From assembly GCA_004352715.1 (NCBI GenBank), contig SCFE01000037.1:1349762-1413761 (forward strand): 64,000 nt of DNA. The letters run 5' to 3'. The position numbers and the translations under genes are program-made. This DNA comes from Hofstenia miamia. Taxonomy: Eukaryota > Xenacoelomorpha > Acoela. Numbering within the stretch: the stretch's first letter is position 1; each line of letters starts with the position of its first letter. Positions 22,736 through 35,899 of this stretch are shown in pieces. Below the pieces are notes generated by a model. That model did not search any database and was not told the DNA's origin. It saw only the letters and a list, made by a program, of their open reading frames with translations.

Positions 22736-25700
22736 AATGATTGCGGAAGTTGTGAAAATGAGGTGAAGTGGTTTCATAGAAGATGCGCGAAGATGTCAAG
22801 TACCGATATTGATATTCTGGGAAATATAACTGGTTCTTCTCCTAGCTAACTCAATTTTAATTACCAATATTAGTCTTTGCAAGATTGTTAGTAACATTGA
22901 CGATACTATTATAGCTGTTGATACTAAGGTTGCTTACTTTATTGCCAATAATCCAAAGCATGTAAACCCCCTCCTCCTTCAATGCCGCCAACTGTGGGAC
23001 AGGATATAGCTCCAGCTTTGTCAACTCTACGGAATAAAAATGAAATTTATATCAAGAACACTAATTGATTCTGCAGTTCCAGCCAAAGACCCGAAAATTA
23101 AGAACTTGAAACTGTTTAGAGGCAATGACGTGGTGGATTGTAAGGAATGACTAGCTCACACTTCAAATGAACTTCGTATCTTGTTTAATTGCCAGGGCAT
23201 TGGTTCCTTTGAAAACCGTGTTGCTGTTTCCAAATTCCTTTTTAGTTCAAATACAGATCTTAGTTGCTTAGCTGAGAAGTGGTTTCATGCAGACATTGCT
23301 GATAACTCCTATCCCAGATTAACACTGTGCTTACTAGGGCTGGCCGTCAGGTGGGTGCTCGAGGCGGTGTTGCTATTGCTCTTAGAAATGATATCATTCT
23401 TCACTACATTCCTATTCAGCCTCCTGTTGCAGCTTTCGGGTGTTCGGTCACTTTACAGAATTCCTCTCATTGTCTTTTGCTTATTTGTTTGTATCTTCCA
23501 CCAGGTGGTAGCAATTACCTGGTACGTTCAGCTCATCTTCAACAATTTCTGGCCAATTGTATATCCTGCTTCACAGACGAAAGTACTGGCGCACAAATTT
23601 CAAATTTTATGTTGTTGGCGACTTCAACATGCCGAATGTTGATTGGAATCTTGATTGCTCCAACGTCGCACTGGAAGATTATTACCTCCAGGGTTATCTG
23701 CTTGTATCATGGAAGCTACGCATGCATAAGGAAATGTCCTCAACAATCTTCTGACTACAGACCATGATATTTTTGCTTCAGTTGTTAACTGTATTAACTC
23801 TGATCACATGGGTATTCGTTTCAGTGTTGGTTTTGCTGGGATCACCATCTCAAATCACAATTATTCAGTGCATCGTATTACAGACGCCTCATGTGCTGAG
23901 TTTTCACATTATCTTAATTTCTTTAATGTCAATACCTATCAGTCAGTATCTTAAGTTTTCAGTGAACGCCTGTTTTCCTACTCATAGACGTAAGTGTATG
24001 TTTCTTCCATTTTATTTCTCCTCACATTCCGTCCATCTTTACAATAGATTTTATACCATATTACTTCGTAATAGCTCGCAGTCCTAATTATTTGGCGCAT
24101 ATTCAGACAGATTTAATACACTCCATTGAACTTGACAAAAGTTATTTTAATGAAAAATTGGTAAATGCTTTGCCACCATTAAAGACTTGTCAGGCTCTCC
24201 AAAGCTTCCTTTCGCAATGTCTGATAGGATTTTTTAGTCCACTAGCGGCTATGATAAGTGTATTGGTGTCAATAAGTTTTTTGCACCCAATTTTAACACA
24301 GATGAGGTGCATGCTCCAGATGCACATTACCCTGATCCCGACTTTCACTTCGAAGACGTTCACTTTACTACAGAAAGCATTACCAAGATTCTTGCTATTA
24401 TGCCTTCTTTGCAGACACAAACAGCTGATGGGCTGTCTGGCAAAGTTCTCAGTACTTTCTGTTACACACTAGTGCCAATATTCTATACTTTGTTTGGGCT
24501 CATTCTGTTTACTACTACTCAGTCTGGAAAATTGCACTCATCACGCCTATCATAAATCTAACAATAAAAAGCTCTTCAAGAATTATCGCGGAATAAGTAT
24601 ATTACCTCGCGCCTCCTTAGCCCTTGAGAGAATTATTTTCGACTTTTCATATCCTAAGATTGTGGCCAAACTCTCGTCCAAACAGCATGGGTTTATGAAA
24701 GGTCGGTCAACCGTCACCCAAATTTTACTCCTTTTAGACAAGGTGTTTAATCACTTAGACAAGAGCGAGGACTGTTTTTATGTCTATTTTGACTACTTGA
24801 AGGCCTTTGATCGCGTTCCCCACGAATTGTTGTCGCATAAACTCCGGATTTTCGGTTTGGATTATCATTTCAGTAAGTTCTTCTGGTTTTATTTATCTGA
24901 ACGTTATCAATGTGTCGTCATTGATGAGAATATCTCACCAAAGTTTGTAGTGACAAGCGGTATTACTCAGGGGAGCATTTTAGGTCCCTTGCTTTTCTTT
25001 ATGTTATGCCTGATAGTTTCATCAACTGCAATAGCTTTATATACGCCAGTGACTGAAACCTCTTGGTAATAACAAAGAACTTCTAATGGCAGATATTCAA
25101 AGGTTCTTACTCTGGAATCAGTCTAACGGCATGGCTATTAATGTTTCCAAGACTCAACTTCTCATTTTCTATTGCAACCAACCTTTTGAGCTTGTTATCA
25201 ACAGTGAAACTATCACGTTAAAGACCTAGGTGTTATTATTGACCCCAATTAGCGTTGGAACCTACACGGCTTGACGCAGCTTCAAAAGGCTAGAAATGCT
25301 TTTCATATAATAAAGCACAATATTCCATTTCTAACTAGCCAGATGTTAAAGACTAGGCTTATACAGTCATATGTCCTCAGTATTTTGCTTTACACTAGCC
25401 AAACATAGTTTCCTGGTGATGTCATCCTGAAAAAGCTTGATAGTTTTCATAGACATTGCCTGTATTTGGTTTTTGGCAAAGCGCAGTTTTGCTTCGCTCT
25501 AGCCAGAAATGATCAGTTGTATCCCATTATTGAGCTATTTCAACTTTACGACTTATTATTCATGAAAAATATGCTGGACGATAGATCATGAATTACCCGG
25601 ATCATTTTCCCATTCATGTTGGCTTGTACAAACTTTGATCTTCAAGTCATATGTAATTCGAAGTTTCTACTTCCAGAAAGAAGATGTCTGAAAAGAACTA

Positions 25701-25890
25701 TTTCAAAAGAGTCGTGAGACTGGCCAATACACTCAGTTCCACCTACAACATAGATATATTGAAACTCAAAAAGTCTGCGCTTAAGAACCCACAATCTATT
25801 CAACAGTACGCTAAATGAAAACCTAACTTTGAATTTGTATTAACCTCTTGATTTCTGTCAACCCCCCTGCAGGGTAATTTAAGTCTTTAT
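22736..25890 (+). mobile_element. CR1/Jockey-group LINE, nearly full length, decayed
   Basis: Order on the plus strand: PHD-type zinc finger of ORF1 (from 22742: CGSC, VKWFHRRCAKMS), endonuclease (23181-23760: FNCQGIGSFENRVAV, ARGGVAIALRND, GDFNMPNVDWNLD, then a shifted SDHMGIRF), RT (24494-25069: NYRGISILPRAS, SSKQHGFMKGRSTVTQ, FDYLKAFDRVPH, TSGITQGSILGPLLF) and a C-terminal tail to about 25,860. It ends in a GTT repeat at 25891, the kind of simple 3' tail common in such LINEs. Frameshifts separate most motifs, and the YxDD segment lies in a shifted region (near LIYASDTETS-like sequence) and is degraded. Non-functional. Confidence 0.85.
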
Positions 25891-25900
25891 GTTGTTGTAG

Positions 25901-25950
<50 letters not shown>

Positions 25951-25951
25951 G
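25891..25951. repeat. (GTT)n microsatellite, LINE 3' tail
   Basis: About 18 GTT units with one GTA interruption directly after the LINE. Confidence 0.9.
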
Positions 25952-26166
25952 ATACTGAATCTATTTCAAGTTACTGTAAAATAAATTTTCTGAAGTTAAA
26001 CGTGCAAAGTCAAAGCAAGTCATAATTACGCCAAGCCACCAATGTGAGCTTACAATCAAACCTACCGGGCGACATCCCATTGTGCGAGAGTTATAAATTT
26101 CTTGGTGTCACTATCGACAAGAACCTCAATTGCAAAGAGTATTGCAAGATCAGTTGTTCTGCCTTT
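25952..26166 (+). mobile_element. LINE RT thumb fragment
   Basis: Reads CKINFLKLN in one frame and LPGDIPLCESYKFLGVTIDKNLNCKE in another, the RT thumb region (YKFLGVxIDxNLxW) of Jockey/CR1-type LINEs. A different copy from the preceding LINE, 5' and 3' truncated. The following DNA is interrupted by the next LINE. Confidence 0.75.
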
Positions 26167-26211
26167 CTCTCTCCGCGTGGGAAACTGAATAGTTGCAAAA
26201 TATTTAACGCG
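26167..26211. repeat. Left target-site duplication of the 26.2-29.7 kb LINE
   Basis: CT-rich lead then CGCGTGGGAAACTGAATAGT and the next 18 bases are identical to 29710-29747, giving 38 bp exact plus a CT-rich extension. Confidence 0.85.
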
Positions 26212-29200
26212 TTTAATTTAAAGATTCTTTATACATAAAGAATTTGCTACACGTATTGCTGTTCTTCAGAACACAATTTTTGGATTGCAATCCGGCTTTT
26301 ATCACCCTCCCCTTTCTCCCTGCAGAAATATTTTATCATCCTCTCCTTTATATAAAGTTAGTTCTACATTTTACGACATTAATCAACATGACAGATACTT
26401 CTATTCAAAACATTCTTGAACCATTGGACTCAATCAATAAACTTATCATTCAAATTCATGCCTCAAAAAAGCAAATGTCAACGACAAATATTAATTTAAT
26501 TAGAGAATCAATATCCAAGGTAAAATCTAATTTAATTCGTAAATTATTTGAAACAAGTAAACCCTCTATAAACAATGCGCAGAAACAGAGTGATCGACAT
26601 GATCATTATAATACTAAACATTATAGTGATGTACTAAAATCCTCAAATAAAAATATTCTTGTTAATCTATCAGATAATCCGGTAAATAATGTTCAAACAA
26701 GAAAATGTGAAAAATATTTATGGTCAAAATTAACAAATAAAATCTACTGGATTAAAATGTGGAAAAGTAATTATTGAAATTAAAGAAAATGATATTCCCA
26801 AGCAATAATTTCAAAAGTTTCATCAATGTGCCTTGAAACTAAGCAAATGTCTAAGATGAAACCAAAGATGATATTTAAAGGAATACCGGAAACAGACAAT
26901 AATTTAGGTAAAGATCAAATAAACGATATTTTAATCAAAACTAACGAAGTCTTATTTACAAACAAAAGTGATTTTAATGTTTTATTTTCATTTTCACTTC
27001 CATCGTCTGATTGGAATGTAGTTTCGAGGTATCACCCAATTTAAGAAAAGATTTTCTTTACAATCCATATATAATAGTAGAAAACAAGTATTGCAGAATG
27101 AAGATTACTTGAAACCTAAACATTGCACTAAATTTTGGACATCACAAAAAATTTTGTCGGTTCAGTGCAAGATGTTCACATTGTGGTTTTAGCCATGAGA
27201 GCAAAGAAGATTGCACTGCAGCAAAATCAAATCGTTTGAATGAAACCAAATTACATATGAATGTTTCGATCCAGATGTATTAAACAATGACTTATCTGAG
27301 CGCAGTCGACATGACGACAATACTGAGGAACTATTTTTTCCTGACAGTTTTGAAGAAATAGAAATTCCTCTGAATGTAGTATCTTACCTTTTAAAAATGT
27401 AAAAGGACGTCAACTGGTCCAAGTAATATACCACATTGGATTTTTAATACTTGGTGGGACATTCTATCCCCTTTGTATCACTATGTATGGTCGTTATCAC
27501 TAAAGAGCGGAATATTTCCTGAATGTTATAAAAAAGCTAATATCATGCCACTACCTAAGAAATTTACATTAACTGCAGCCAATGCTATTCGTGGAATTTC
27601 AATTACATCAATATCAGCAAGAGTATTTGAAAGAGCGTACATAAAATGCATATTACACCAATTTTTCATGAAGCAGTTGACAATTACCAATTTGGATATA
27701 GACCAAGACGAGGTACAGTGGATTGTTTGCTAACATTACAAGATTATATTTTGCAAACACTTGATGAAAATAAAGTCGACGGAATCCATGCACTATTTAT
27801 AGATTTTGCAAAGGCTTTTGATAGTGTTAAGAATTAGCAAACTAAATAATTTCACAGAAAATTCATGTATACAAAGATGTTTAAGTAGTTTTCTGTTTGA
27901 GCGTAAACAACGATTAATTTGGAAAGGTATTGAAACTAAGTATGAAACAATTAACCTTGGTTGTTCACAGGCATAGTTGGGGGTCCGAATATTTATCTTA
28001 TATTCAGATCTTCTAATGGCAAAATGATTAAATACGACGATGATTCCTCTTTCCAAGTGAAAAATTGATCCAACAAAAGAAAAACAATTGATTTTTAACA
28101 AAGAACTTAAGCATATAGAAAATTGGACTATAAAAAATAGAATGAAGATTAATAAAAATATAACAAAGCATATGCGGTTCTGTTTAAACTATCGTCCTCT
28201 GTGTAAATGTAATTACAAATTAGAATTTGAAAATACCAAGCATCAGCAAGTATTAGGAATTTATTTTCAGCGAAACATGCTTTTTACTGAACATTGCAAC
28301 AAATTGGTAGCTTCATCCAATAAACTACAGTCGGACCTCGGTATTGCGCACCCGCTCGGGACCGGCTACCCGTCTACGCAATTTAGAGTATTACGCCATA
28401 CTGAATAAAAACGGAAAATGGGTAAAACAGTGAATCCTTAACCGCCTCATTGCTAGAGATAATAACTCTCTTCTATGCAAGTGTACGCGATGTACTCTGC
28501 GACATTTAAAGAGACTCTGAAATCAACTCACTTTACGTTTGTTTATTCAGTGATGTTAGTTTGTTTACATTGCTGTCACCAGTCAGCAACATGACTGAGG
28601 GTAATAAAAGGGGTGCTATGCTAACGATTTTTGTCCAAACTTTTGTTTAAACAAAAATCCGCAATGTAACACACAAAAATCCTGTCAAAAGTTTGGACAA
28701 AAAGCCACAGTTTAGCACACAAAACTCCTGTAAAAGTCCGCTACGAAATATCGAGTCAAATTTGCATTGCACGTATACAACATGGGGATTTTTTCATCTA
28801 CGCAATATAGAGAATTACGCTATAGCGAGGTAACCCTATATCGATCAGTTTTTATTAGTAAAACTACGAAAATGTACCAGGGACTTTTAAATAGGTGCGC
28901 TATATAGAGTATTACACAATACTGATGGTATACAATAGTGAGGTCCGACTGTATTATATATTATTAAAGACGTCAAAATCTCTAACTATACTGAAAAAGA
29001 AATCAATCAGATATTTTCCTCTGTAATACTAAGCAGAATAAAGTATGGATTATCAGTGTATGGCTCTGATAAGACTTCATTGAATAAAATTCAAAGATTT
29101 TTGAACAAAGATACACCTATATAAAATATGACATTAACGAGCTGTTAAGAAATGAAGATCTGCGTTGGGTGAAATCAATACTACGACAATCATCTCATCC

Positions 29201-29698
29201 ACTATACCATCGTTTCATACCAAGTAATCAAATTAGGAATCTGAGAACCAACCGACAATTCCAATTACCAAAGATCAATCATTCCATATTTAAGAATTGT
29301 TTTGTCAATAGACTATTTAACAGTATTTTTCATCATCTAATTTCATGAATTAAATTCCGACAAAGATAAAATATGCCTATTATACTGCTAAGAATGGCAA
29401 AAGAACAAAGAATTTAAAAATTGATCAATGTTAATTTACAATGTGAACACACTAGTTTGGTTAGCAATGCATATAATTAATATGTTAATGCGATTTATTG
29501 TTTTTTGCTGATATCGTTGTTTCTTTCGTGATGTATTCCTTTGAGTATATATATAAATAACATTTTTCTGCGAGAGAAACAAAAAACAATAAGTAGTTTG
29601 TGGATAAAACATTTTTGTTTAGTTAATTTTGTTGTTCATATTATTTTAATTTGTATTACATCCCTGTATTTGGTAGATGTTATAATAAATTCATTATT
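26212..29698 (+). mobile_element. Second LINE, ORF1 plus RT, endonuclease largely missing
   Basis: Bounded by a direct repeat of about 45 bp. ORF1 remnant at 26388-27050 is Lys/Asn/Ser-rich with a coiled-coil-like start. Around 27,170 a CX2C-type knuckle is visible (CSHCGFSHESKEDC). RT pieces follow: YKKANIMPLPKK (27,520), DNYQFGYRPRRGTVDCL and FIDFAKAFDSV (27,646-27,837), then the thumb HQQVLGIYFQRNMLF (28,240) and, after a pogo-like insertion, SVILSRIKYGLSVYGSD. An endonuclease domain is not recognised between ORF1 and RT. Many frameshifts. Confidence 0.8.
28328..28951. mobile_element. pogo/Tigger-like MITE, 624 bp
   Basis: Ends CAGTCGGACCTCGGTATTG and CAATAGTGAGGTCCGACTG are inverted repeats with TA on both sides (28326-28327, 28952-28953). 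Ends starting CAGTC(G/A)GACCTC are usual for pogo/Tigger relatives. It interrupts the LINE between its thumb and C-terminal motifs. A 106-codon frame crossing its left edge is a chimera. Confidence 0.9.
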
Positions 29699-29747
29699 CT
29701 CTCTCTCTTCGCGTGGGAAACTGAATAGTTGCAAAATATTTAACGCG
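29699..29747. repeat. Right target-site duplication of the LINE
   Basis: Matches 26167-26211 (38 bp exact). Confidence 0.85.
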
Positions 29748-30156
29748 GAGTGTGGGCCACATTGCCTAGTGTGCGGTGCAGAGTTGCTAGTGGCTCGGTT
29801 TGGTTTCGTCATTGTATTTAAATATAAATATGTCAATACTGAACCGAAATTTTCAAAATTTACAATGGGAAGGACTGCAGTCATTGCTTGAACTTGAATC
29901 CATCCGTAACATGTTTAACAGTTAATTTGTTAAATACTCTACATTAACGTAAAATATGATTCAAATGAATGTTTATTAAAATCCGATATCAAGTAAAATA
30001 TTTGAAATGGATACCTTAGTTTATTTAACAACACCACGAAATATTAAAACATCAGACAGGACCTGTACGTGATGAGACCAACTTTTCAATTTCAACCAAG
30101 GCCTCATTTGCTATTATTTTTCAACGTCTGTATTTGGCATGGAAGCAGAAATAGAT
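29748..30156 (+). other. Pre-insertion sequence with a 32-codon open frame
   Basis: Continues the sequence broken by the LINE. A short ATG frame at 29829-29927 (MSILNRNFQNLQWEG...) has leucine/glutamate-rich character but no known domain; could be the start of a lost gene or of a LINE ORF. Confidence 0.3.
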
Positions 30157-30164
30157 GACCTACC

Positions 30165-31445
30165 AGAGATGGAATCGGATCAACATTTTAAGATCCGATT
30201 CGGATCCGAAACTTCAAGATCCGGATCCGATCCGGAACTTTTAAAAAAATTTAGTTTTCAATCCGAAACGGATCCGAATTTAAATAAGTATTCTAACAAT
30301 AAACAAACATAATTTTAAAAAATATTTGTTTTTTTTAATGCGAATAGAAAATTTTATGTGCTTCAACACTATCTTGAGATAAAATAATATACTTACGAAA
30401 TAGTGCATGCAAATAAAGTTTTTTGTAAGCTTTGTAATAATCTAGTTCCTAAAATTGTCATCAACTATAATCATAACATATTTATAGAGCTTATATAGTT
30501 TTAGAGCTTATAGTATTACTTCCCGTATTAATTTTATGTCCAAATTCAAAAACAACCACTTTGCAATGTCACTATGAATTGAAGTTGTTTCAAACAAGAT
30601 AAATTTACTTCAAAATTGCAGCTAAGGCGTATGAAAACAAGAATAGCACAAATAATGGCAAATTAAAGAACAACTCCAAAATTTATATTGCAAGACATTA
30701 AAAAAAATTTTGTAGAGTGTACTAAAATCCGTGATGGAAAATTTTATTTTTCAAACAAAATTTGAGATTTAAATATATATTTTGAATTTTACTGAAATTG
30801 GATTAAAAATTTTAAATTTTACAACAGCAACATTAAATAAATTAATACCCTATTAAAATTATGCCGACTGTATGCTTCCATAAACATTTTTAGATTTGTG
30901 ATTATAATAATGACAAACCTTCTGAGTACGAAGTTGATCTTGGCATTGCAAGTTGCTTAGAGTGTATATTTAAATGAAATTATTGATTGAAGAGCATCCC
31001 AAATTATATTATTATTTTTACATTTTGCAGTGTTTGCAAAATGCAAAAACTAAGGTATTCCACTTGCTTCTCTGTGTTTTGTGCTTTCTTTTTGACATAC
31101 ATATTAGAGAGAAACCTTTTCAGATTTCTGCTCTTCCATTTTCAAGTTTTTACAAACAAATGTTTTTGGTTGCTTTACTATTTTATCATTGTGATGGCTA
31201 ACATGAATCGCATTTTCAGATTTGAGGTATTGGTCACCAATTTTATAAGTTGTTGGAAAGAATAGCGCGGAACCTGTTGTGTGAACAATGAAATTCAATT
31301 ACAAAATTTCACTCAGATTGAGATTATTATATTAGGATTCAATGTAAAATGTGCGTAATTTATAAAATCTACAAATACACAAGTTTTAAAAATTTTTGAA
31401 TCCGAAATTTTTCAAAATGAAGATCCGATCCGATTCTATCTCAGC
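30165..31445. mobile_element. hAT-like non-autonomous element, 1281 bp
   Basis: Left end AGAGATGGAATCGGATC and right end GATCCGATTCTATCTC are imperfect inverted repeats, followed on the left by tandem GATCCGATTCGGATCCGA words. Flanking 8 bp repeats GACCTACC (30157-30164) and GACCCACC (31446-31453) differ at one base. The interior is very AT-rich; frames of 60-90 codons around 31.0-31.3 kb show no transposase motif. Confidence 0.8.
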
Positions 31446-31453
31446 GACCCACC

Positions 31454-32930
31454 TAACAGTATGCAGCCGATATTAAGCTGACTAAGAAACTATGTTTCTT
31501 GTTGGCCGTCAACATTAGTAAGCTAATGCTCATATTCGAAAGCTTTTGTCTAGCATTGATGAGCCCCCTTTGCGGCTCATAAACACGTTCAACCAAGGCT
31601 GCGTGTTGTGCACATGACACAGTCTGAGCTTGTCTGGTTTACTGCTAATAACTGGTTCAACCACTAAAATAGTCTAATAAATTAGAATAAAGCCCACTCC
31701 CAACATTTGTTTTAGCTTAACACCACAGCCAATATATGTTCATGTAGAACTTGAAAAATTTTCTCTATTATTATTATTGATATTTGCTTGGCGGGGAATT
31801 AACTGAGTGTTGAAACGTTTGATTTCTCATTCGAGGTGCGGTGAGCATTAGCGCACATCTCAAAATGATCTATTTCCATTTCGTGAACCAATCAACAACG
31901 TTCGACTACAAATGTACGATGCAATTTCAATGATTACGCTTAATTGCGTAGTGTGCGTTAATATGAACGCACGCCTTGCTCTTTTAACGTCTATTGAAGA
32001 AGTTGCGACATTCACGATTGAAGTAACTAGGACATTTTAATTTATCAGTGAAATGATTGCTAAACAAGATGATGCATGTACTAACCAGTTAAACCAATGT
32101 ATAGTTTATGGATCAAAACAATCGAAATGCTTCATTTTTACCAAAATTGTAATTTAGACACAGGTTTTATAAGAAAGTGCTGAACGCAATGCGTTATAAA
32201 AATGGCAACTCAATTAGATGTGTTATCTGTAAATAAAAATTCGATTGAGTATTTAATCACAAATTACACATTTATAAAAATATAGTGTAAAAATCAGTTT
32301 GAGGCGGTATTACATTTACTCAGTTCCCAATAGGAAAAAACGCTCTAAAATCATAAAGATTCACCACCAACACGTAAAAAGGACAACTAAATATGGTCAG
32401 CACTATTACAAAAACTAAAATAATTATTTATAAACACTTAATAAAAACATGTACAAGAATGTATCAAACACTGACACTCATCCCAATTTCCTTACGGTAA
32501 TGGCGAATTCGTTATAACGTTTAGAAGTGTAAGCCCAGACATATCTTCAGTGGACACATCGGCCAATTGCAGCGAACTTGGAACATACAATAAATTAATA
32601 TTTTATTGTAAAATAGATTCTCGTAGTGATAAATATCCACTCTGAGAACATTTCTTAAATTACCGAAATTTGCATCAAAAAATATTTCCAAAGCATGATT
32701 TTTCAAAGCCATATATTTTATACTAAACATGTCCATATCCTCTTCGCAAGTAGCTTTGTCAGGTTATTGCAAAAACGCTTCAAAAAGTGTGGGAAGTGAC
32801 AAAGTTAAGAGAAAAAGATAATTTTGCATTTCATCTGCCATAGGTAAGACAACTTAATAATTTATATCTCATAAAAAAGAAATTCTGATAAATACAAATT
32901 TATAATTTAATGGAAATGAAGAGTCTAGTA
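31454..32930. other. Intergenic, nothing recognised
   Basis: Normal CpG level, no domain-bearing frame. A 71-codon minus frame at 32736-32521 is unrecognised and probably chance. Confidence 0.5.
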
Positions 32931-32939
32931 TCAGTGTCA

Positions 32940-35899
32940 TAAGTCCAGTCAAATGGCCAGCATTGCTTATATAATCCTCGTTTCAGTGCACATGGCAGCA
33001 ATGGAGTTTTCTATTGGAATGTTTTCTTTGAGCGCTCTCGAACCACGCAGACACAATATTGTACTTCTCAGAAGCGCAAAGCTGATTTCGGTCCTGAGAT
33101 GCCTGATTACATCTGAGTAGGACTCCTTGCTCTTCTCCACTAATTTCAGAGCAATTTTCCTGATGGTCTTAAGCGTCTGCATCCTCCAGTCGTCGGAAAG
33201 ATGAGGACAGTGAAGGAGCTGTGCTCAAAGTTGACGATTCGTTCTTCATATTTGGACTTCTTGAGCCCTCGTGATACCCATACGCATTTGTTATCGTTTC
33301 TGGGCAACTCTTCGAGGTGGGGTTGAAAACCTTTACATCAAAGAATGTTCTTTCGAAAGGCGTTCCCCAAAGACCATTTGCCTTGATGTCTAGCCGAGTC
33401 TCTTCGTCTGTTCAGGCTGTAAGTTTTGAGAATCATAAATAGTCAACAGGTTAAAGTTTAGGCATACATCTTTCAAGAAGTGTGCAAAAGTGTCACGAAT
33501 TTTATTGTGTGAAATGATGGTGTATCCGCCTTTTGCACAGTGAAGTGCATGGGTAACTGTGAACTCCTGTCCACAGGGGCAGAATTGGGGCATTTTTAGC
33601 GGATCCCATCCATATCTAAGTGATATGCCGTCTAGAAAATCTCGTTTAATTAGATGATAATTGTATCGTTTGAGAGGAAGGACATTTAACCACATGGGTG
33701 ATCCTTTTTCTTTAGCGAGCCGCACCAAGTCTAAGGCATCTAGGACGTCATTTGCCTTTTGCTGTAATGATTTTCCTGATGCTTTCCGTATGTCAGCTAC
33801 AATTCTGTGTTGCGCGATGTCTGCTTGCAGCGGTTTCAGTTCGTCTAGTGGTCTCGTTACAGTTATGGAGTTTTCATATTCGTTCTCATAGTCTGACGGT
33901 GATTTGATGTCCAGGCCGCCCATTCGGACTGGCAAAGAAAATAGTTCTCTTTCACAAGCATCGGAGGAAGGCCTTCCGGTGAGGTTTGGTAAAAGTTTCT
34001 TGTGTATGAGTTTCTCTATGTCATTGAGTTTTTCGCTGAAATACCCTGTCGTTCTTGTAATAAAATGGATTTTACTTTGAACGCCATGTGTAAGGCATGA
34101 ATATGACGTGTGGGGTGAACTTTTCAAGAAGTCGCCTAGCTTCCTCAGAATATTAAGATAGGTGTTTACTTTTTCATTACAAAATCAGTCGCAATATTCT
34201 GTATTTCCAATTACAGAGCCAAGAACTCTTGTACCGACAGTAATTTTTACATTAGTTGATTCGAATAATTTTTAGGCCTCTTCTTTCATATTTTGTTTGA
34301 ATATCAACTGGCATTTTGGTAGATTTACAAAGTAGCCATATGCCGGTCCATCCACTATAAGTTTCGTATAGGTTTCCCGCAGCTCATGAAGAGGACCAAC
34401 GATATTTCCATCATCGGCATAACATCTATTTATTATATCAGGCCTTTTGATGGAGTCTATCAGTGGCAGAGTTGCAATCTCGTACATTAGCATCGCAAGG
34501 GGGTAACCTTGTGTAGTACCTTCTGAGGACCATAAAGTTGAGTTATTCACATATAGTGGTGATGGATTGGTGTATGAGTTGTATAGTGCTTGACTGACAG
34601 ACGGACATAGTCTCTTAATGTTTTCGAGAGCTAATTCACGATTCAGAATGTTAAAGGCATTGGTGACATCAATCAGAAGTATCCCATGGCTCTCCATGTT
34701 GTTGAATTGAGCTCTTAAGGAGTGAATAGCGTACTCGATTCCAGATTTCTGACCCATGCATAGTTGGGTTGTTCCACCCAATTCCTTAAGATCGGCAGAG
34801 ACGCATATAACAATACATCTTCCAATTATCCTCCTCAGAGCTTCGCCTACACCAGTGGGCCGGACGCCAATGCATTTATCCAGGGGATCCGCCGACAGGC
34901 GTTACATATTTGCATGTCCCACTACCCAAAGGTTGGGTCGCAATCTTTCTCGCTATTTTTGATATTACTCTGCAGAGGTCGATTGATGTTTGTTCGTGAG
35001 AAGTCAATAGCCGCCTCCAATAATTTGCATCCAGTCCTGAGGGTCCATGACTTCCATGCGTTCTTAGAGCCGACTGCTTCAGTATTTATTTCATCGAAAA
35101 TAGATATGTACACATGTCCAGGCTCTTTATTTACGGTGTATTTTTTTGTCCAGAGGCCTCTTGGTTGGGTGCTTTTTCTTCCAAATTTTGAAGACAGTTT
35201 TGTTACCAATTTTATCTTTTAGGTTCAGCACCCCACCTTTGCATTCCTCTTCAAGTATTCTTATTGAGCTGCTTATCTTGATCTCCGTCATGTTTTTGTT
35301 AAATTCGTTGATCTCTTTACGCGTTCTGGATGATACTTTCGCTAGCCTGTTCTGCAAAGCTTTGGCTTCCTCGAAGAGAACACTAAAATCGCTTGCTTCC
35401 TAAAGATTCAGCCTGCGCTGCAGTGTGGCATTCATTGACTCGTCTTGACTTTTTTTGGTACGTGCCAGGACTAGATGTGGGAGAACCATTGCTTTCAATA
35501 AAGCGTTCTTGTCGTTCTGATCGCTAAGTGCAAGTGGCTCCAGACATTTTCTCATTGTTTCCACGAAGCGGTTTCCTTGTTTATTTTGTATATTATGTAG
35601 AATCGGGGTCTCCAGTGTACAATTGCTTCGTATATCGTCTGAGGCTTGCACTCCTCCAAGGTAACTTGCTTGCCTGAAGAGGTTCCATCAGTTTTCCGAT
35701 GGGCAGCCTGTCCACACAAAGCTACCCGACTCCCATCCACACCGCAACTTGCACTACCTGGTCCATTCAATGAGATGTGGCTCTTAGTGTGCAATGGGTG
35801 TTAGCAATTTACGCATTGATAGTATATTTTGGATTTCAGTTCTTTTGTTGACAGATTGGTGCATTTTCTGTGGGTCCATTCTTGGCATTTGGTACATTG
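32940..35899 (-). mobile_element. LINE with PHD finger, RT and C-terminal RLDI...FFDV nuclease motif
   Basis: From 5' to 3' on the minus strand: rest of a PHD finger (35,895-35,800: CTKCQEWTHRKC...CVNC), a linker with VLPHLVLARTKKSQDES, conserved GIGVRPTGVGEALRR (34,870), RT (34781-34272: QLCMGQKSGIEYAI, LLIDVTNAFNILN, SEGTTQGYPLAMLMYE, NRCYADDGNIVG with both Asp), thumb/CPCGQEFTVTHALHCAKGGY (33,600-33,520), then RLDIKANGLWG and FFDVKVFNP (33,400-33,320) and SYSDVIRHLRTEISFALLRS (33,120). The last block resembles restriction-like endonuclease domains of R2/NeSL-type LINEs; clade placement is my inference. Several frameshifts. Its ORF start lies beyond an inserted LINE at 38133-38198. Confidence 0.8.
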
